Of a stretch of 64,000 nt of DNA, positions 31,635-42,366 are shown one piece after another (the stretch's first letter is position 1; every line of letters begins with the position of its first letter). The DNA is taken from the NCBI GenBank assembly GCA_016709845.1, contig JADJMA010000012.1, positions 1 through 64,000 of the forward strand, in the 5' to 3' direction. Both the position numbers and the translations under genes were made by a program. The DNA comes from Flammeovirgaceae bacterium (GTDB taxonomy: Bacteria > Bacteroidota > Bacteroidia > Cytophagales > Cyclobacteriaceae). The notes beneath the pieces were generated by a model that did no database searches, was not told the origin of the DNA, and worked only from the letters and a program-made list of their open reading frames with translations.

Positions 31635-31871
31635 TGCCGGAAAGCGAATGGTACACATCAGCCTACGATAACAAAACAAAGAAGACCATTGGTAAACAAA
31701 ATGCCGATTTACAGATTGCCAAATTGAATAATAATGCACAGCCTTTTTATGTGCTGGTGGGTAAAGATGAACGGGTGCTTGTTTCCCCTTACGGCTATAA
31801 TTTAGATGCTGAAAAAGTTTGTAGAGTTCTTAGACTCAGGCACCAAGAAATACAAGGAATTATACCCTTAA
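31635..31871 (+). pseudogene. Orphan 3' fragment of a second dsbD
   Basis: From TGCCGGAAAGCGA onward the sequence matches dsbD from about 26490 with roughly 8 percent base differences, nearly all silent. The protein reads PESEWYTSAYDNKTKKTIGK and VLVSPYGYNLDAE. A shift near 31812 then hides FVEFLDSGTKKYKELYP and a TAA at 31869-31871, clearly the natural DsbD ending but different from that of the first copy. No start or upstream domain is attached. Silent divergence means both ends evolved in working genes before they were brought together here. Confidence 0.8.
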
Positions 31872-31894
31872 ACCGTTATATTTGATTTTTATTA

Positions 31895-31918
31895 CTGGTT
31901 TCAGTAACCAGATTTTTT
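31895..31918 (+). terminator. Terminator after the second dsbD 3' end
   Basis: CTGGTT and AACCAG form a six-base-pair stem around TCAGT, followed by ATTTTTT. It lies 23 bases after the stop of the dsbD fragment. Nothing similar follows the first copy at 26716, which suggests that the fragment is the original chromosomal end of dsbD. Confidence 0.6.
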
Positions 31919-31956
31919 AAACTAAACTTGTGGCGTTTTTGGTCACTGCTTTTTAG

Positions 31957-33279
31957 ATGATGGAATTTTTCAAAACTTCGCTTACTAAAAAATTATTGGG
32001 TATTGTCGCTTCCCTTCTCGTTATCGGAGTCGCTTACTTTTGGATTGATGATCAGACCTCATTTTTCCCGCATCAGGCAGACTATGCCATAGAAAGTGAT
32101 TCCTCCGTTCACATGGAACGCGAAATTGTTTTGCCGGTATTCTTGCATGGCATGGTGGTAAATGACCTTAGTGTTGTTGAAGATGAAGTAAAACGCAACC
32201 AACGGTTTACTGATTTGCTGTCGGGCTATTATGTTTCGCCTGCCGTTATGCAGCAACTTAACCTACTCCCTAAAAAAATCTACGACTTCAGAAAAATCGC
32301 AGCTCATAAAAAATATACTTTACTTGTTGATCATGATTCATTAAAAACTGTGCGGGCCTTGGTGTACGAACCCAACCCAATCGATTATGTAGTATTTCAT
32401 CTGAAGGATTCTTTACTGGTTGAATCTTGTCAGCGCAAAGTAGATACGCTGGAGCGACAACTGTCTGGCAGAATTGAATCTACACTATCGCATACCATTG
32501 AATCGATGAATGTCTCTGTTGAATTGACCAACAAGTTTGTTGATATTTTTGCGTGGGTGGTAGACTTTCAACGACTACAAAAAGGCGATCAGTTTAAATT
32601 GATTTACGAAGAGAACTTAGTAGACGAAAACCCCATAGGTATTGGTCGGATTTTGGGTGTTTATTTTGAGCACTCAGGTAGCGGTTATTATGCTTTCCCT
32701 TTTGATCAGGGCGATGGCCCCGATTATTTTGACGAGAATGGAAACAGTTTGCGCAAAGCGCTCCTAAAATATCCGATCGAATTTTCGCGAATCAGCTCGC
32801 GTTACTCTATGCATCGCTTTCATCCGGTAGTAAAAGTTTTCAGACCACATTTGGGTACTGACTTTGCGGCCTCTACGGGTACTCCCATTCGTTCTGTTGG
32901 CGATGGCATAGTTGAAGAAGCTCAGTATAAGTCCAACAATGGAAACTATGTTAAAATCCGGCACAACGGAACCTACACCACGGGCTATCTGCACATGTCC
33001 AAAATTGCCAGTGGCATTAAACCGGGCACGCGGGTGCATCAAGGTGAAACTATTGGGTACGTGGGTAGCACGGGTCTTGCAACCGGGCCACACTTATGCT
33101 ATCGGTTTTGGAAAAATGGTGTGCAGGTAGATGCACTAAAAGTTGAGTTGCCTCCTTCTCAACCTGTAAAAGAGGAATATTTTCAGTCTTTCGAAAAAGT
33201 AAAAGAAGAGATTACAAAACGATTGCAACTCATTCCCTTTCCTTCAACAACCTCAGAAGTTGAGGTAGCTATCCGTTGA
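31957..33279 (+). CDS. M23-family zinc metallopeptidase, membrane-anchored
   Basis: Intact, 440 residues. Residues 12-30 (LLGIVASLLVIGVAYFWID) anchor the protein in the inner membrane. The C-terminal M23 domain (residues about 290-390) has the zinc and catalytic motifs HLGTDFAASTGTPIRSVGDG, TTGYLHMSKIASGIKPG and ATGPHLCYRFWKNG. It should cut peptidoglycan cross-links or act as a regulator of cell-wall hydrolysis. The central part (FVDIFAWVVDFQRLQKGDQF) resembles the OapA/LysM-substitute region of related enzymes. The gene is followed 85 bases later by a patatin-barrel gene. Confidence 0.85.
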   Translation: MMEFFKTSLTKKLLGIVASLLVIGVAYFWIDDQTSFFPHQADYAIESDSSVHMEREIVLPVFLHGMVVNDLSVVEDEVKRNQRFTDLLSGYYVSPAVMQQLNLLPKKIYDFRKIAAHKKYTLLVDHDSLKTVRALVYEPNPIDYVVFHLKDSLLVESCQRKVDTLERQLSGRIESTLSHTIESMNVSVELTNKFVDIFAWVVDFQRLQKGDQFKLIYEENLVDENPIGIGRILGVYFEHSGSGYYAFPFDQGDGPDYFDENGNSLRKALLKYPIEFSRISSRYSMHRFHPVVKVFRPHLGTDFAASTGTPIRSVGDGIVEEAQYKSNNGNYVKIRHNGTYTTGYLHMSKIASGIKPGTRVHQGETIGYVGSTGLATGPHLCYRFWKNGVQVDALKVELPPSQPVKEEYFQSFEKVKEEITKRLQLIPFPSTTSEVEVAIR

Positions 33280-33364
33280 TTTAAGGAATTCCTTACAATT
33301 TCCCTGTTACTTTTTTGTTTATAAGGTAACTTACGGCCGTACTCCCCGTGTACACTTTGTTTTC

Positions 33365-35655
33365 ATGAAGAAGATCATCGCCACGTTGTCATTTATTCTC
33401 CTTATGCTTCCTGGTTGGTCGCAAAAAGTGGGGCTTGTGCTAAGTGGCGGAGCGGCTAAGGGTATCGCCCATGTTGGGGTAATTAAAGCACTTGAAGAAA
33501 ACGAAATTCCCATTGATTATGTGGTGGGTACATCGATGGGGGGTATTGTTGCCGGCTGTTATGCGGCTGGCATGACCCCGGAACAAATCGAGGAAATAAT
33601 TTTATCAAAAGAGTTTTTGCTTTGGGTAACCGGCAAGCTTGAAGAAGGACATAATTATTACTTTGCCCGAAAGGAAGATGACCCCGCTTTTCTTCGCCTT
33701 AACTTATCCTTAGACTCTACGTTTTCCATATCGCTTAATACAAGCATAATTAATGATCTGTCGTTGAATTTTGCTCTGGCCGAAAAATTCGCACAACCAT
33801 CGGCCATAGCCAAAAATAATTTTGACAGTCTCTTTGTGCCCCTTCGGGTTGTCGCTTCCGACATCTTTACGCAAAGTGAAGTCATTCTATCAAAGGGTTC
33901 GCTCAGTAGTGCCTTACGAGCTACGCAAACAGTACCTTTTTTTTATAATCCTATACGGGTTGATGGAAAATATCTTTTTGATGGGGGCGTGTACAATAAT
34001 TTTCCGGTGAGTGTTGCCCTAAGCGAGTTTGCGCCCGATGTTCTTATAGGGAGTAATGTCTCTTCAAAGACCTACAAAGAATATCCTTATGGAAAAGATG
34101 ACCAACTTATTTCACGCTCACTCTTATACATCCTTCTCGACAATTCAGACCCTACCGAAATTCCGGATTCAGGTGTTTACATCCAGCCTAATATTCTCAA
34201 CTACACTTCCTTCGATTTTGCCAAAGCCCGGGCGCTGATCGATAGCGGGTATAATCAGACCATTCGGCAAATAGACGAAATCAAGAAAAAGATTTCTGTT
34301 CGAAGAACCCGTGAAGAAGTAGCCCTGGCGCGTAATGCGTTCACTAGTAAAAGTGACCCCCTTATTATAGAGGACATTCAGTTTGACGGATTCAATCACA
34401 ATCAACAAAAATTTATTAAAAGATTCTTTAACAGCGGCAAGCGTCCGCTAAATCTTAACCAGGCAAAATCAGGTTTCTATCAGTTGGTGTCGCACGATTA
34501 TTTTAATAATCTCTATCCCAATTTCGTCTATAATGAAAAATCACACGACTTTAATTTCAGTCTGACCAAGCGAAAACAAAATAATTTTCAGGTAGATTTT
34601 GGAGGCATAATTGCCACACGAAATATTAGTAATATTTATCTGGGGATCAATTACTATTATTTTAATCGTACGCTCACGCGTGTCAGTGCGGGTTTTGCTG
34701 CTGGAAATTTTTATAAATCAATACAATTAAAAGCGCGTATTGATTACCCTAACCGAGGCCGGTTTTATCTTGAACCCATTGCCACTTTCAATTCCTGGGA
34801 TTACCTGCAGGGGAACGACCTTGTGGTAACGAATGAAACCCCAACAGTCCTTACCCGGATTGATCGAAAAGTCGGAGCTGCTCTCGGAGTACCTATCGGA
34901 AAAAACTATAAATTGTCCATTGAGGCATCTTACATTAACAATAAAGACAACTATATAAACTCTGATGTTTTTGTTTCTTCAGACACCTTAGATCACCTTA
35001 CAGTACGAGGAAGTCGGGCAGGCTTTTCCTTTACAACAAATTCACTTGATCGAAAACAATATGCTTCACAAGGAAGAGCTTATGCTTTTTCACTGGATTG
35101 GTTTGGTGTAAATGAAGGTCATGAACCAGGCACCACATCGGTATCAACTCAACCTACCAAGTATTATCGTTCCTGGGTGCGCGCTAAAGTTTCGTTAGAA
35201 CAGTATTTTAAACAGGGTATTTATAGTGCGGGCTATGTTTTCGAAGGCGTACTTTCTAATCAGCCTGTATTTTCAAACTATATGGGCACTGTTATTAATG
35301 CCCCCGCCTTCAATCCCATTCAGGATAGCAAAACCTTGCTGCTTCAAAACTTCCGGGCTTTTAATTATGTAGCCGGAGGATGGCGAAATGTTTTCTCTAT
35401 TCGAAAGAGTCTTGATTTCAGGTTGGAAGGATATTTATTTAAACCCTTAGAGGCAATTGTCCAGTTGCAAGATCAAGAGGCCGCGCTCGATAGTGATTTT
35501 ACAAAAATCTATTTTGCAGCCACCGCAGGACTTGTGCTTCACTCTGCAGTAGGCCCCATAAGTCTTAGCGTAATTATTATAATGACAATGAGAACCCTTT
35601 GGGAGTACTCTTGCATGTAGGATTTCTGCTCTTCAACAAAACTTCAATGGAATGA
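33365..35655 (+). CDS. Patatin-like phospholipase fused to an outer-membrane beta-barrel (frameshifted at the end)
   Basis: About 764 residues with a Sec signal peptide (KKIIATLSFILLMLPGWSQ). The patatin domain has the oxyanion glycine loop VLSGGAAKGIAHVGVIKALE, the nucleophile in VGTSMGG and the dyad Asp in FDGGVYNNFPVSV. A POTRA-like segment follows (IIEDIQFDGFNHNQQKFIKR) and then a 16-strand-type barrel similar to BamA/Omp85. It probably exposes or secretes a lipase at the cell surface, as PlpD does in Pseudomonas. A lost A near 35578 masks the final strands (NPLGVLLHVGFLLFNKTSME), which run to TGA 35653-35655. The last beta-strand is needed for insertion, so the break is probably a sequence error. 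Confidence 0.85.
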
Positions 35656-35789
35656 GACCATGGAAATGCACAAAAGGTGATATTCCTGGTATTTGATCTC
35701 TATGAGTTGATGTAATTTTTTTCTGCCTTTTTTAATTTTTAGCTATGTTTATCTTTTATTACAAGCATAGCAATTCTCTGAACCTATAT

Positions 35790-37821
35790 ATGAGGAAACT
35801 CTTCTACCTATTCTGCCTTATTTTGGCCGGAATCCAATTTTCAAATGGTCAAACTGTTCAATGGGCCTCAAAAGTTCTTGACTTTTCTTCTGAGTTAACT
35901 CCCATCCAGTATTCTGCACAGCAGGCTTTGGGCCAACCCAATGTTTTGCCAGCAGGGGGACAAAATCCAGGAGCCTGGACGCCAGATAAACCCAAGCGTT
36001 CTGAATTTATAAAGTTGGGTTACGACAAGCCAATTGAAATCCAGCAAATCGCCATAGCCGAATCCTATAATCCAGGCGCACTTTATCGGGTTTATGTTTA
36101 CGATGAGGCGGGACGAGAATATTTAATCAACACCTTTAACCCCATGGCAGTACCTCTGCAAGGGAGAATGCTTAATGTTTTTGTCGAGAAGACAAAGTAC
36201 AAGGTATCCGCTGTAAAACTTGAGTTTGACGGAAGTGCTTTGCCTGATTACTTTTCATTGGATGCCGTGGCAATCTCCGACTCAAATATTCCGATTATCG
36301 CCAACATTGATTTACCCGATTTATTAAGTAAGGGATTGGTTGTTGAACGTTTGGATACCAACGTAAATAGCGATTATAGTGAATATAACCCCATGCTTTC
36401 TCCTGATGGAAAAACGCTTTACTTCAGTCGTAAAAACCATCCTGAAAATATAGGAGGCACCAGTGATAAGGAGGATATCTGGTACTCGGAACTTAATCCA
36501 GATGGAAAGTGGTCGCTCGCTAAAAATATGGGCTCACAATTCAACAACAGCCAACCCAATTTTGTAAACACCGTGGCGGCCACACCCGATGGCAAGGCGG
36601 TCGTATTACTCCTTGGCAATAAGTATCTCGATAAAGGGAAAATGGTTGCCGGAGTTTCAATAAGCACAAATCGTGGAGGCTCCTGGAGCGATCCAAAACC
36701 TATTGAAATTGAGAACGATTACAACTACAATGAAAAAGCAAATTATTTCTTAGCCAATACGCGCAAATCATTACTAATGTCCGTAGAAAGAGAAGATACT
36801 CAAGGTGGGCGCGATCTTTATGTCAGTTTTGAAAAAAACGACAGCACCTGGACTGAACCCCTTAACTTGGGCAAGGTTATCAATACCGTATCCGAGGAAA
36901 CGGCTCCCTTTTTGGCATCAGACGATAAGACTTTGTATTTCTCATCAAATGGATTTAGTGGCTATGGCGGCAGCGATGTTTACATGTCTAAACGCCTCGA
37001 TGATTCCTGGACAAATTGGTCTCCTCCGGAAAACTTAGGTCCGGATATCAATACCAAATTAGACGATTTGTTTTTTAACATTCCTTCAACCAGTGAGTTT
37101 GCCTACTACTCGCGCGGCATTACAGCCGATAACTCAGACATCTTTCGGGTTAAGATGCCCATGTTTATGAGCCCCGATCCAATTGTTATTGTTAAAGGAA
37201 AATTGATTGATGCTAAAACCGGTGAACCGATAGGAGCAAAAATTATTTACGAGAGGCTTTCCGATGGAAAAGAGGTTGGGGTTACTTACTCCAATCCGGA
37301 AACAGGCGAATATGAAATACACCTGCCCGGTGGACAACAATACGGATTTCGCGCAGAGGCAAAAGATCATATTTCAGAAAGTCAGAATTTAGATCTGAGA
37401 GGTTTTAATAAAGACAGCGTATTGAAGAACAAGGATATAACCCTGGCGCCTATTGAGGTTACGTTGGTAGAAGCAAATGCGAAAATAACACTCAATAATA
37501 TTTTCTTTGATTTTGATAAGGCTACTTTAAAGTCAGAGTCATTCCCAGAGTTAAATATAATCGTTTCCCTGATGAATGAAAAAACCTACGATGGAAGTTG
37601 AGATTGCCGGGCATACCGATCCGATCGGTACCGGAGAGTATAACATGAGTCTTTCTGAACGCAGAGCAAAATCGGTAACGCGCTATTTGGTAAGTAAGGG
37701 AATCTCCGAAAAAAGAATTACCACTTCTTACTTTGGCGAAACACAGCTAATCGATACTACCAATACTCCTGCGGGCAATCGAAAAAACCGCAGAGTTGAG
37801 TTTAAAATCTTAAAGATGTAA
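35790..37821 (+). CDS. OmpA-family protein with PD40 propeller and carboxypeptidase-regulatory-like domain (frameshifted)
   Basis: About 677 residues. The start is the ATG at 35790 with a Sec signal (RKLFYLFCLILAGIQFSNGQ). Residues 30-170 hold a beta-sandwich (PDYFSLDAVAISD). Several PD40 repeats follow (YNPMLSPDGKTLYFSRKNHP, AATPDGKAVVLL, FLASDDKTLYFSSNGF). Residues 475-550 resemble a CarboxypepD_reg fold (KGKLIDAKTGEPIGAKIIYE). The OmpA-like peptidoglycan-binding domain ends the protein (NIFFDFDKATLKSESF, EIAGHTDPIGTGEYNMSLSE). One extra A near 37583 breaks the frame in the OmpA domain. It anchors the outer membrane to peptidoglycan. A shorter paralogue follows after 2 bases. Confidence 0.85.
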
Positions 37822-37823
37822 CC

Positions 37824-38534
37824 ATGAAAGTTATTTCTTTCTTACTGCTTCTGGTAATCTGTGTCCAAGCTAACAGCCAGGAAATTGACACGCTGATTTA
37901 TGCGCAGGGCCATGTTATTAATGGTATTACAAAAGAACCGATAGTAGCCCGCATCTCTTATCAAAGCCTTCCTTACGGAAGTAAAGTAGGATTTATTTCA
38001 GGCAGTACGTTTGTGTTTCCCTTATTCGATAACGAAAAGTATTCTGTTATTGTAGAAGCTGCCGGCTTTGCCCCTTCCAAATACATGTTAGATCCTGCGA
38101 ATGCAAATAGTGACCGAAGAGTTATTCAGGATATTGAATTGTTATTACCTGCCGGTGCCACAAACAATGCCGAAACCACCCGCACCGTGGGTAAGGTAAT
38201 GCGTTTGGATGATTTGATTTTTGATGCCGGGAAGACCAATATTGAGCCTTCTTCGTATGGTGAATTGAATGAAGTGGTTGCGATGTTAAAAAATAATCCG
38301 AACATGGTTATTCAGCTGGAAGGACATACCGATACTCGCGGCAATCCAAACCTCAATCTTAAACTTTCGGAAGATCGGGTAACCGCTGTAAAAAACTATT
38401 TGGTTTCGAAGGGTGCCAATAAGCGTAGAATAAAAATCAAAGCCTTTGGTGGTACTGTACCCCTATCGCTGGAGGACACAGAAGAGGCTCACGCTTTGAA
38501 TCGCAGAGTGGAACTTCGGGTGTTAGAGAATTGA
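37824..38534 (+). CDS. Short OmpA-family protein
   Basis: Intact, 236 residues, signal peptide KVISFLLLLVICVQANSQ. It has only a regulatory-like sandwich (QGHVINGITKEPIVARISYQ) and an OmpA domain (LDDLIFDAGKTNIEPSSYGE, IQLEGHTDTRGNPNLNLKLS, with the conserved D and R contacting diaminopimelate). The layout equals the C-terminal half of the preceding gene, so it is probably a tandem duplicate. The two-base gap shows that both genes belong to one operon and are translated together. Confidence 0.85.
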   Translation: MKVISFLLLLVICVQANSQEIDTLIYAQGHVINGITKEPIVARISYQSLPYGSKVGFISGSTFVFPLFDNEKYSVIVEAAGFAPSKYMLDPANANSDRRVIQDIELLLPAGATNNAETTRTVGKVMRLDDLIFDAGKTNIEPSSYGELNEVVAMLKNNPNMVIQLEGHTDTRGNPNLNLKLSEDRVTAVKNYLVSKGANKRRIKIKAFGGTVPLSLEDTEEAHALNRRVELRVLEN

Positions 38535-38758
38535 CATTTTGCGAAAGCCTGGGGGCAATTCATTAACTATTTCGGCAACAATCTGCAATTCTTCCTCCTA
38601 CACTTAGACTCTGACCAAAAAAGTATTAGCTAAAAAAGTCAGGTCTACTAACCATTTCTTAAAAAGACAATGAAATTGTCGAAAATCCGTTAAAAAGATT
38701 AACAAAATCATAAACAATCGGACGCCACTAAAAACGTGCGGCTGAGTGTTGGAATCGC

Positions 38759-38766
38759 TAATTTTG
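38759..38766 (+). promoter_or_regulatory. -7 box upstream of the AsmA-like gene
   Basis: TAATTTTG matches TAnnTTTG exactly, 24 bases before the ATG at 38791. No convincing TTTG -33 element is visible. It lies in the 256-base spacer after the OmpA pair, which otherwise shows nothing I can identify. Confidence 0.4.
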
Positions 38767-38790
38767 TAATCCTTCAACTATAGAAATACT

Positions 38791-41769
38791 ATGAAGATTT
38801 TAAAGAAAGTGCTGGTAGGCCTGGGTGTTTTATTGGTACTGGTGGTAGCCGCTGCGTTTATTTTGCCAATCGTATTTAAAGATGACATTAAAGCCGCTAT
38901 CGATAAAGAAATTGCAAAAAACATTAATGCCGATGTGCTTTTTGATGTTGATAAATTCAGCCTGACGATATTCAAAAACTTCCCCAATATCACCGCAGAG
39001 GTAAAAGATCTTGGGGTGTTTAATCGTGCCCCGTTTGAAGGAGTTCCACTTTTTGTAGTGGGTGAGGTAGACGTGGAACTCAACCTGAAGGATATCTTAT
39101 TCGGTGATCAGTTGCGCATTAAAGGTGTTTCTATGATCAGGCCACAAATCACCATAAAGGTTTTAAAAGATGGTCGTGCAAATTATGATATCACCTTTCC
39201 ATCAACTGATTCTGTTACAGTCACCACAGAAGAATCCGGTTCTTTCTCATTTGGTATTGACAATTGGCAGATTACAGATGGCCACTTAATTTATGACGAC
39301 CAAACTCTTCCATTTTCCACCACACTACACGGGCTAAATCATTCCGGCAGCGGAGATTTTAATGAAAAGGAATTTGATCTCACCACAAACTCAGTGGTTG
39401 ACTCTCTTACGGTTGTCTATGATGGTGTTGAATATCTGACAAACAAGCGTGCCGAATTTGATGCAATCATTGGCATTGGCGAAAACTACTCGCGCTATAC
39501 GTTCAAAGAAAACACAACCAAAATAAATGACTTTGTGATGAGCGCGGAGGGCTGGTTTAAAATGAATGACGATAATTATGACATGGATCTGGCGTTCAAG
39601 AGTTCGGAAAATTCATTTAAAAGTTTGCTGTCCCTTGTTCCGGGAATTTATACAAAGGATTTTGGAAACATTGAAACCAAGGGTGATTTATCGTTTACCG
39701 GATTTGCTAAAGGAATTTACAGCGATACCCAAATGCCTGCCTTTAACATGGCGCTAACCGTAAACAATGCCATGTTCAAGTATCCTGATTTACCAACGGC
39801 TATATCGAACATTGCCATGGATTTGCTGATTGATAACAAGACGGGCATAATTGAAAACACCGTAGTGGATTTGAAAAAGCTTCATTTAGATTTTGGCTCA
39901 AATCCTGTTGATGCAAGATTGCTTATTGAAAATCTAAAAGATTACCGAATGAATGGCAATCTGAAAGCTTCATTAAATCTTAATGAGCTCAGCCAGATGT
40001 TTCCCATGGAGGGCCTTGAGATGAAGGGCCTGTTCACCATCAATGCTTCCGCCAAAGGTGTTTATGACAGCCTGAAGAAAATTATTCCTACCATTGATGC
40101 GTCTATGGCGTTAAGCAAAGGTTTTATAAAATCGTCAGAGTTTCCGCTGCCTTTAGAAGACCTTCAGTTCAGCACATCCATTAACAATGCAAGTGGCAAC
40201 ATGGCAGAAACCATCATTGCTGTTAAGGATTTTAATATGCTCATGGACGGTGAAAAATTTACAGCCGACCTGAAACTGCAAAACCTTAACGACTATACCT
40301 GGGATGCCAAAGTAAACGGTGGCATTGACCTGGAGAAAATCACAAAAATATTTCCTTTGGAGGGGATGAAACTCGCAGGTAAAGTGAAAGCCAACATCGA
40401 AACAAAAGGAAAATACTCTGATCTGGAGGCAAGCCGGTATGATCGATTGCCTACCAGTGGCAGCGCTTCCCTGAAGGATTTTAAATATAGCGCGAGCGAT
40501 CTTCCTTATGTGGTTACCATGAGTCAGTCCGAAGCTATATTCGATCCTCAAAAAATAGAACTCAAAAACACAACGGGTACTATTGGTAAGAGTGATTTTG
40601 CCTTAACCGGAGCCATCAACAATTACATAGGGTATCTCTTCGGTTCTAATGAAACGATCCGGGGTAACCTGACATTCAATTCCACATTTTTGGATCTCAA
40701 CGAATTCATGACAGAAACGGAAGAAGCAACCCCAAGTACTGATTCAGTCTCATTGGGCGTTCTTGAGGTTCCTCAAAATATAAATTTCCTCCTCCACGCC
40801 AATGTTAAAACAACCAAGCTGATGGATTATACGATCACCAATGCGTTAGGTGATGTGATTGTGAAAGATGGTGTTGCCAACTTAAGTGGAATTAAATTTA
40901 ATATGCTGGGTGGCACGTTTACTGTAAATGGAAGTTATAATACACAAAATCTGGAGCATCCGCTTTATGACATGGCCCTTAAAATAGAAAGCCTTTCTAT
41001 TCAGCAAGCAGCCAGTTCATTTTCCATTGTGCAAACGTATGCTCCTATTGCCGGATTGGTAAATGGAAATTTTGGAACAGATTTTCAAATAAGTGGTGAA
41101 TTAGGTCAGGATATGATGCCTAAGATGAACACCATAAATGCCGGTGGGTTGATTAAAATTGCACAAGCTGCTTTAACTCAGTCAAAATTAATTTCGAGCG
41201 TTACATCACTGACTAAACTGGACGATGCCGATAACGTAACGCTCAAAGACGTACTCATGTCTGCAACTATCCGCGAGGGTCGGCTAAGTGTTAAACCATT
41301 TGATGTAAAGTTTGGCAACTATGTTACCAATGTAAGTGGTAGCACCGGGCTTGATGGTTCTATTGCTTACCAGCTTAAAATGAACGTACCGGCAGGGAAA
41401 TTAGGTGCGCAGATGCAGGGTTTCATTAACCAATATGCAGGTACCACGAATCCTACGTCAGAGATCCCGGTAACAATAGGCTTAGGTGGAACCTACAACG
41501 ATCCGAAGCCAACCCTACTGATGCAGGAACAAAAGCAACAAGCAAAAGAAGCAGTAACAGCCGTTGCCGAAGAGAAGGGAAAGCAGGCGGCACAAGATGT
41601 TTTAGCTGGCAAAAAGCCTGAAGAAGCCATTAATAATTTGTTTAAAAAGGACACCACAAAAACAGCCGCTACGTCAAATGATTCTACCAAAACAGATTTA
41701 AAACAAGAGACTCAAAAAGTATTGGAAGATAAACTTCAAAAGTTATTAAAAAAGAAGAAAAAAAATTGA
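38791..41769 (+). CDS. AsmA-family protein
   Basis: Intact, 992 residues. The N-terminal membrane anchor (KKVLVGLGVLLVLVVAAAFI) is followed by AsmA-like repeats of beta-sheet (VDKFSLTIFKNFPNITAEVK, VDVELNLKDILFGDQLRIKG, VMSAEGWFKMNDDNYDMDLA) and the AsmA C-terminal domain near LMDYTITNALGDVIVKDGVA and FTVNGSYNTQNL. Proteins of this class form long grooves that carry lipids between inner and outer membrane. A Lys-rich tail ends the protein. One of the longest unbroken genes in a window full of frameshifts. Confidence 0.85.
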   Translation: MKILKKVLVGLGVLLVLVVAAAFILPIVFKDDIKAAIDKEIAKNINADVLFDVDKFSLTIFKNFPNITAEVKDLGVFNRAPFEGVPLFVVGEVDVELNLKDILFGDQLRIKGVSMIRPQITIKVLKDGRANYDITFPSTDSVTVTTEESGSFSFGIDNWQITDGHLIYDDQTLPFSTTLHGLNHSGSGDFNEKEFDLTTNSVVDSLTVVYDGVEYLTNKRAEFDAIIGIGENYSRYTFKENTTKINDFVMSAEGWFKMNDDNYDMDLAFKSSENSFKSLLSLVPGIYTKDFGNIETKGDLSFTGFAKGIYSDTQMPAFNMALTVNNAMFKYPDLPTAISNIAMDLLIDNKTGIIENTVVDLKKLHLDFGSNPVDARLLIENLKDYRMNGNLKASLNLNELSQMFPMEGLEMKGLFTINASAKGVYDSLKKIIPTIDASMALSKGFIKSSEFPLPLEDLQFSTSINNASGNMAETIIAVKDFNMLMDGEKFTADLKLQNLNDYTWDAKVNGGIDLEKITKIFPLEGMKLAGKVKANIETKGKYSDLEASRYDRLPTSGSASLKDFKYSASDLPYVVTMSQSEAIFDPQKIELKNTTGTIGKSDFALTGAINNYIGYLFGSNETIRGNLTFNSTFLDLNEFMTETEEATPSTDSVSLGVLEVPQNINFLLHANVKTTKLMDYTITNALGDVIVKDGVANLSGIKFNMLGGTFTVNGSYNTQNLEHPLYDMALKIESLSIQQAASSFSIVQTYAPIAGLVNGNFGTDFQISGELGQDMMPKMNTINAGGLIKIAQAALTQSKLISSVTSLTKLDDADNVTLKDVLMSATIREGRLSVKPFDVKFGNYVTNVSGSTGLDGSIAYQLKMNVPAGKLGAQMQGFINQYAGTTNPTSEIPVTIGLGGTYNDPKPTLLMQEQKQQAKEAVTAVAEEKGKQAAQDVLAGKKPEEAINNLFKKDTTKTAATSNDSTKTDLKQETQKVLEDKLQKLLKKKKKN

Positions 41770-41790
41770 GCTAGTTGATCTTGCGTAATT

Positions 41791-42314
41791 CTATTCCTGT
41801 AAAAATCCATCCTTAATTAAGGCCATTAGTTGATCGGGGGTGGGATTAATTTGATAAAAGGTATAGTCGTTACTATCAAACTGTTTAACGGTCATTTTTC
41901 TTGAAATCTTCCTTAAAATTTCTTTTCGCCTCGAATCATCCTGAATATCAATTGACATGAATTCAAGTGAGCCTGAAGCGTTTTGTTTGATCAGGCGCAG
42001 CACCCACTGATCTCTTTCCTTAAAATTTATGAAGTAATAATTCTGGTACTGTTTTACAATCAACGTGTCGCTCAGTCTCCCCTGGCCCAACCAATCGGTA
42101 TCCTCCTTATCTTTAAAATGATACCCCACGATTCTACAAGTAGCGTATCGCCTATCTCTCCAGTAGCCTTATCGCGGATAACGTACCTCGCCTGCAAAGC
42201 TGCAGGAATCTCTTTTAATGGAGCAATGCCCGCAGGTTGCGGTGCCGGAAAGGTAACTTCCTTGCATGAATACAAAAGACACGACCAAACGAGGGCAGGA
42301 ACTAACAAACGCAT
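41791..42314 (-). CDS. Lipoprotein of unknown function (frameshifted)
   Basis: The ATG at 42314 begins a lipoprotein signal (RLLVPALVWSCLLYSC). A shift near 42120 joins DKATGEIGDTLLVESWG to HFKDKEDTDWLGQGRLSDTL, and the gene ends in QINPTPDQLMALIKDGFLQE. About 175 residues. Convergent with the AsmA-like gene, with 21 bases between them. No family recognised. Confidence 0.6.
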
Positions 42315-42366
42315 ACCTCAAATACGATTAAGCACACAACAAGTTATCAAATTACTTTAGTAACAA

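Noticed and set aside
40153..40551. Minus-strand frame in the AsmA-like gene
   Set aside because: No recognisable domain and fully inside a long intact gene.
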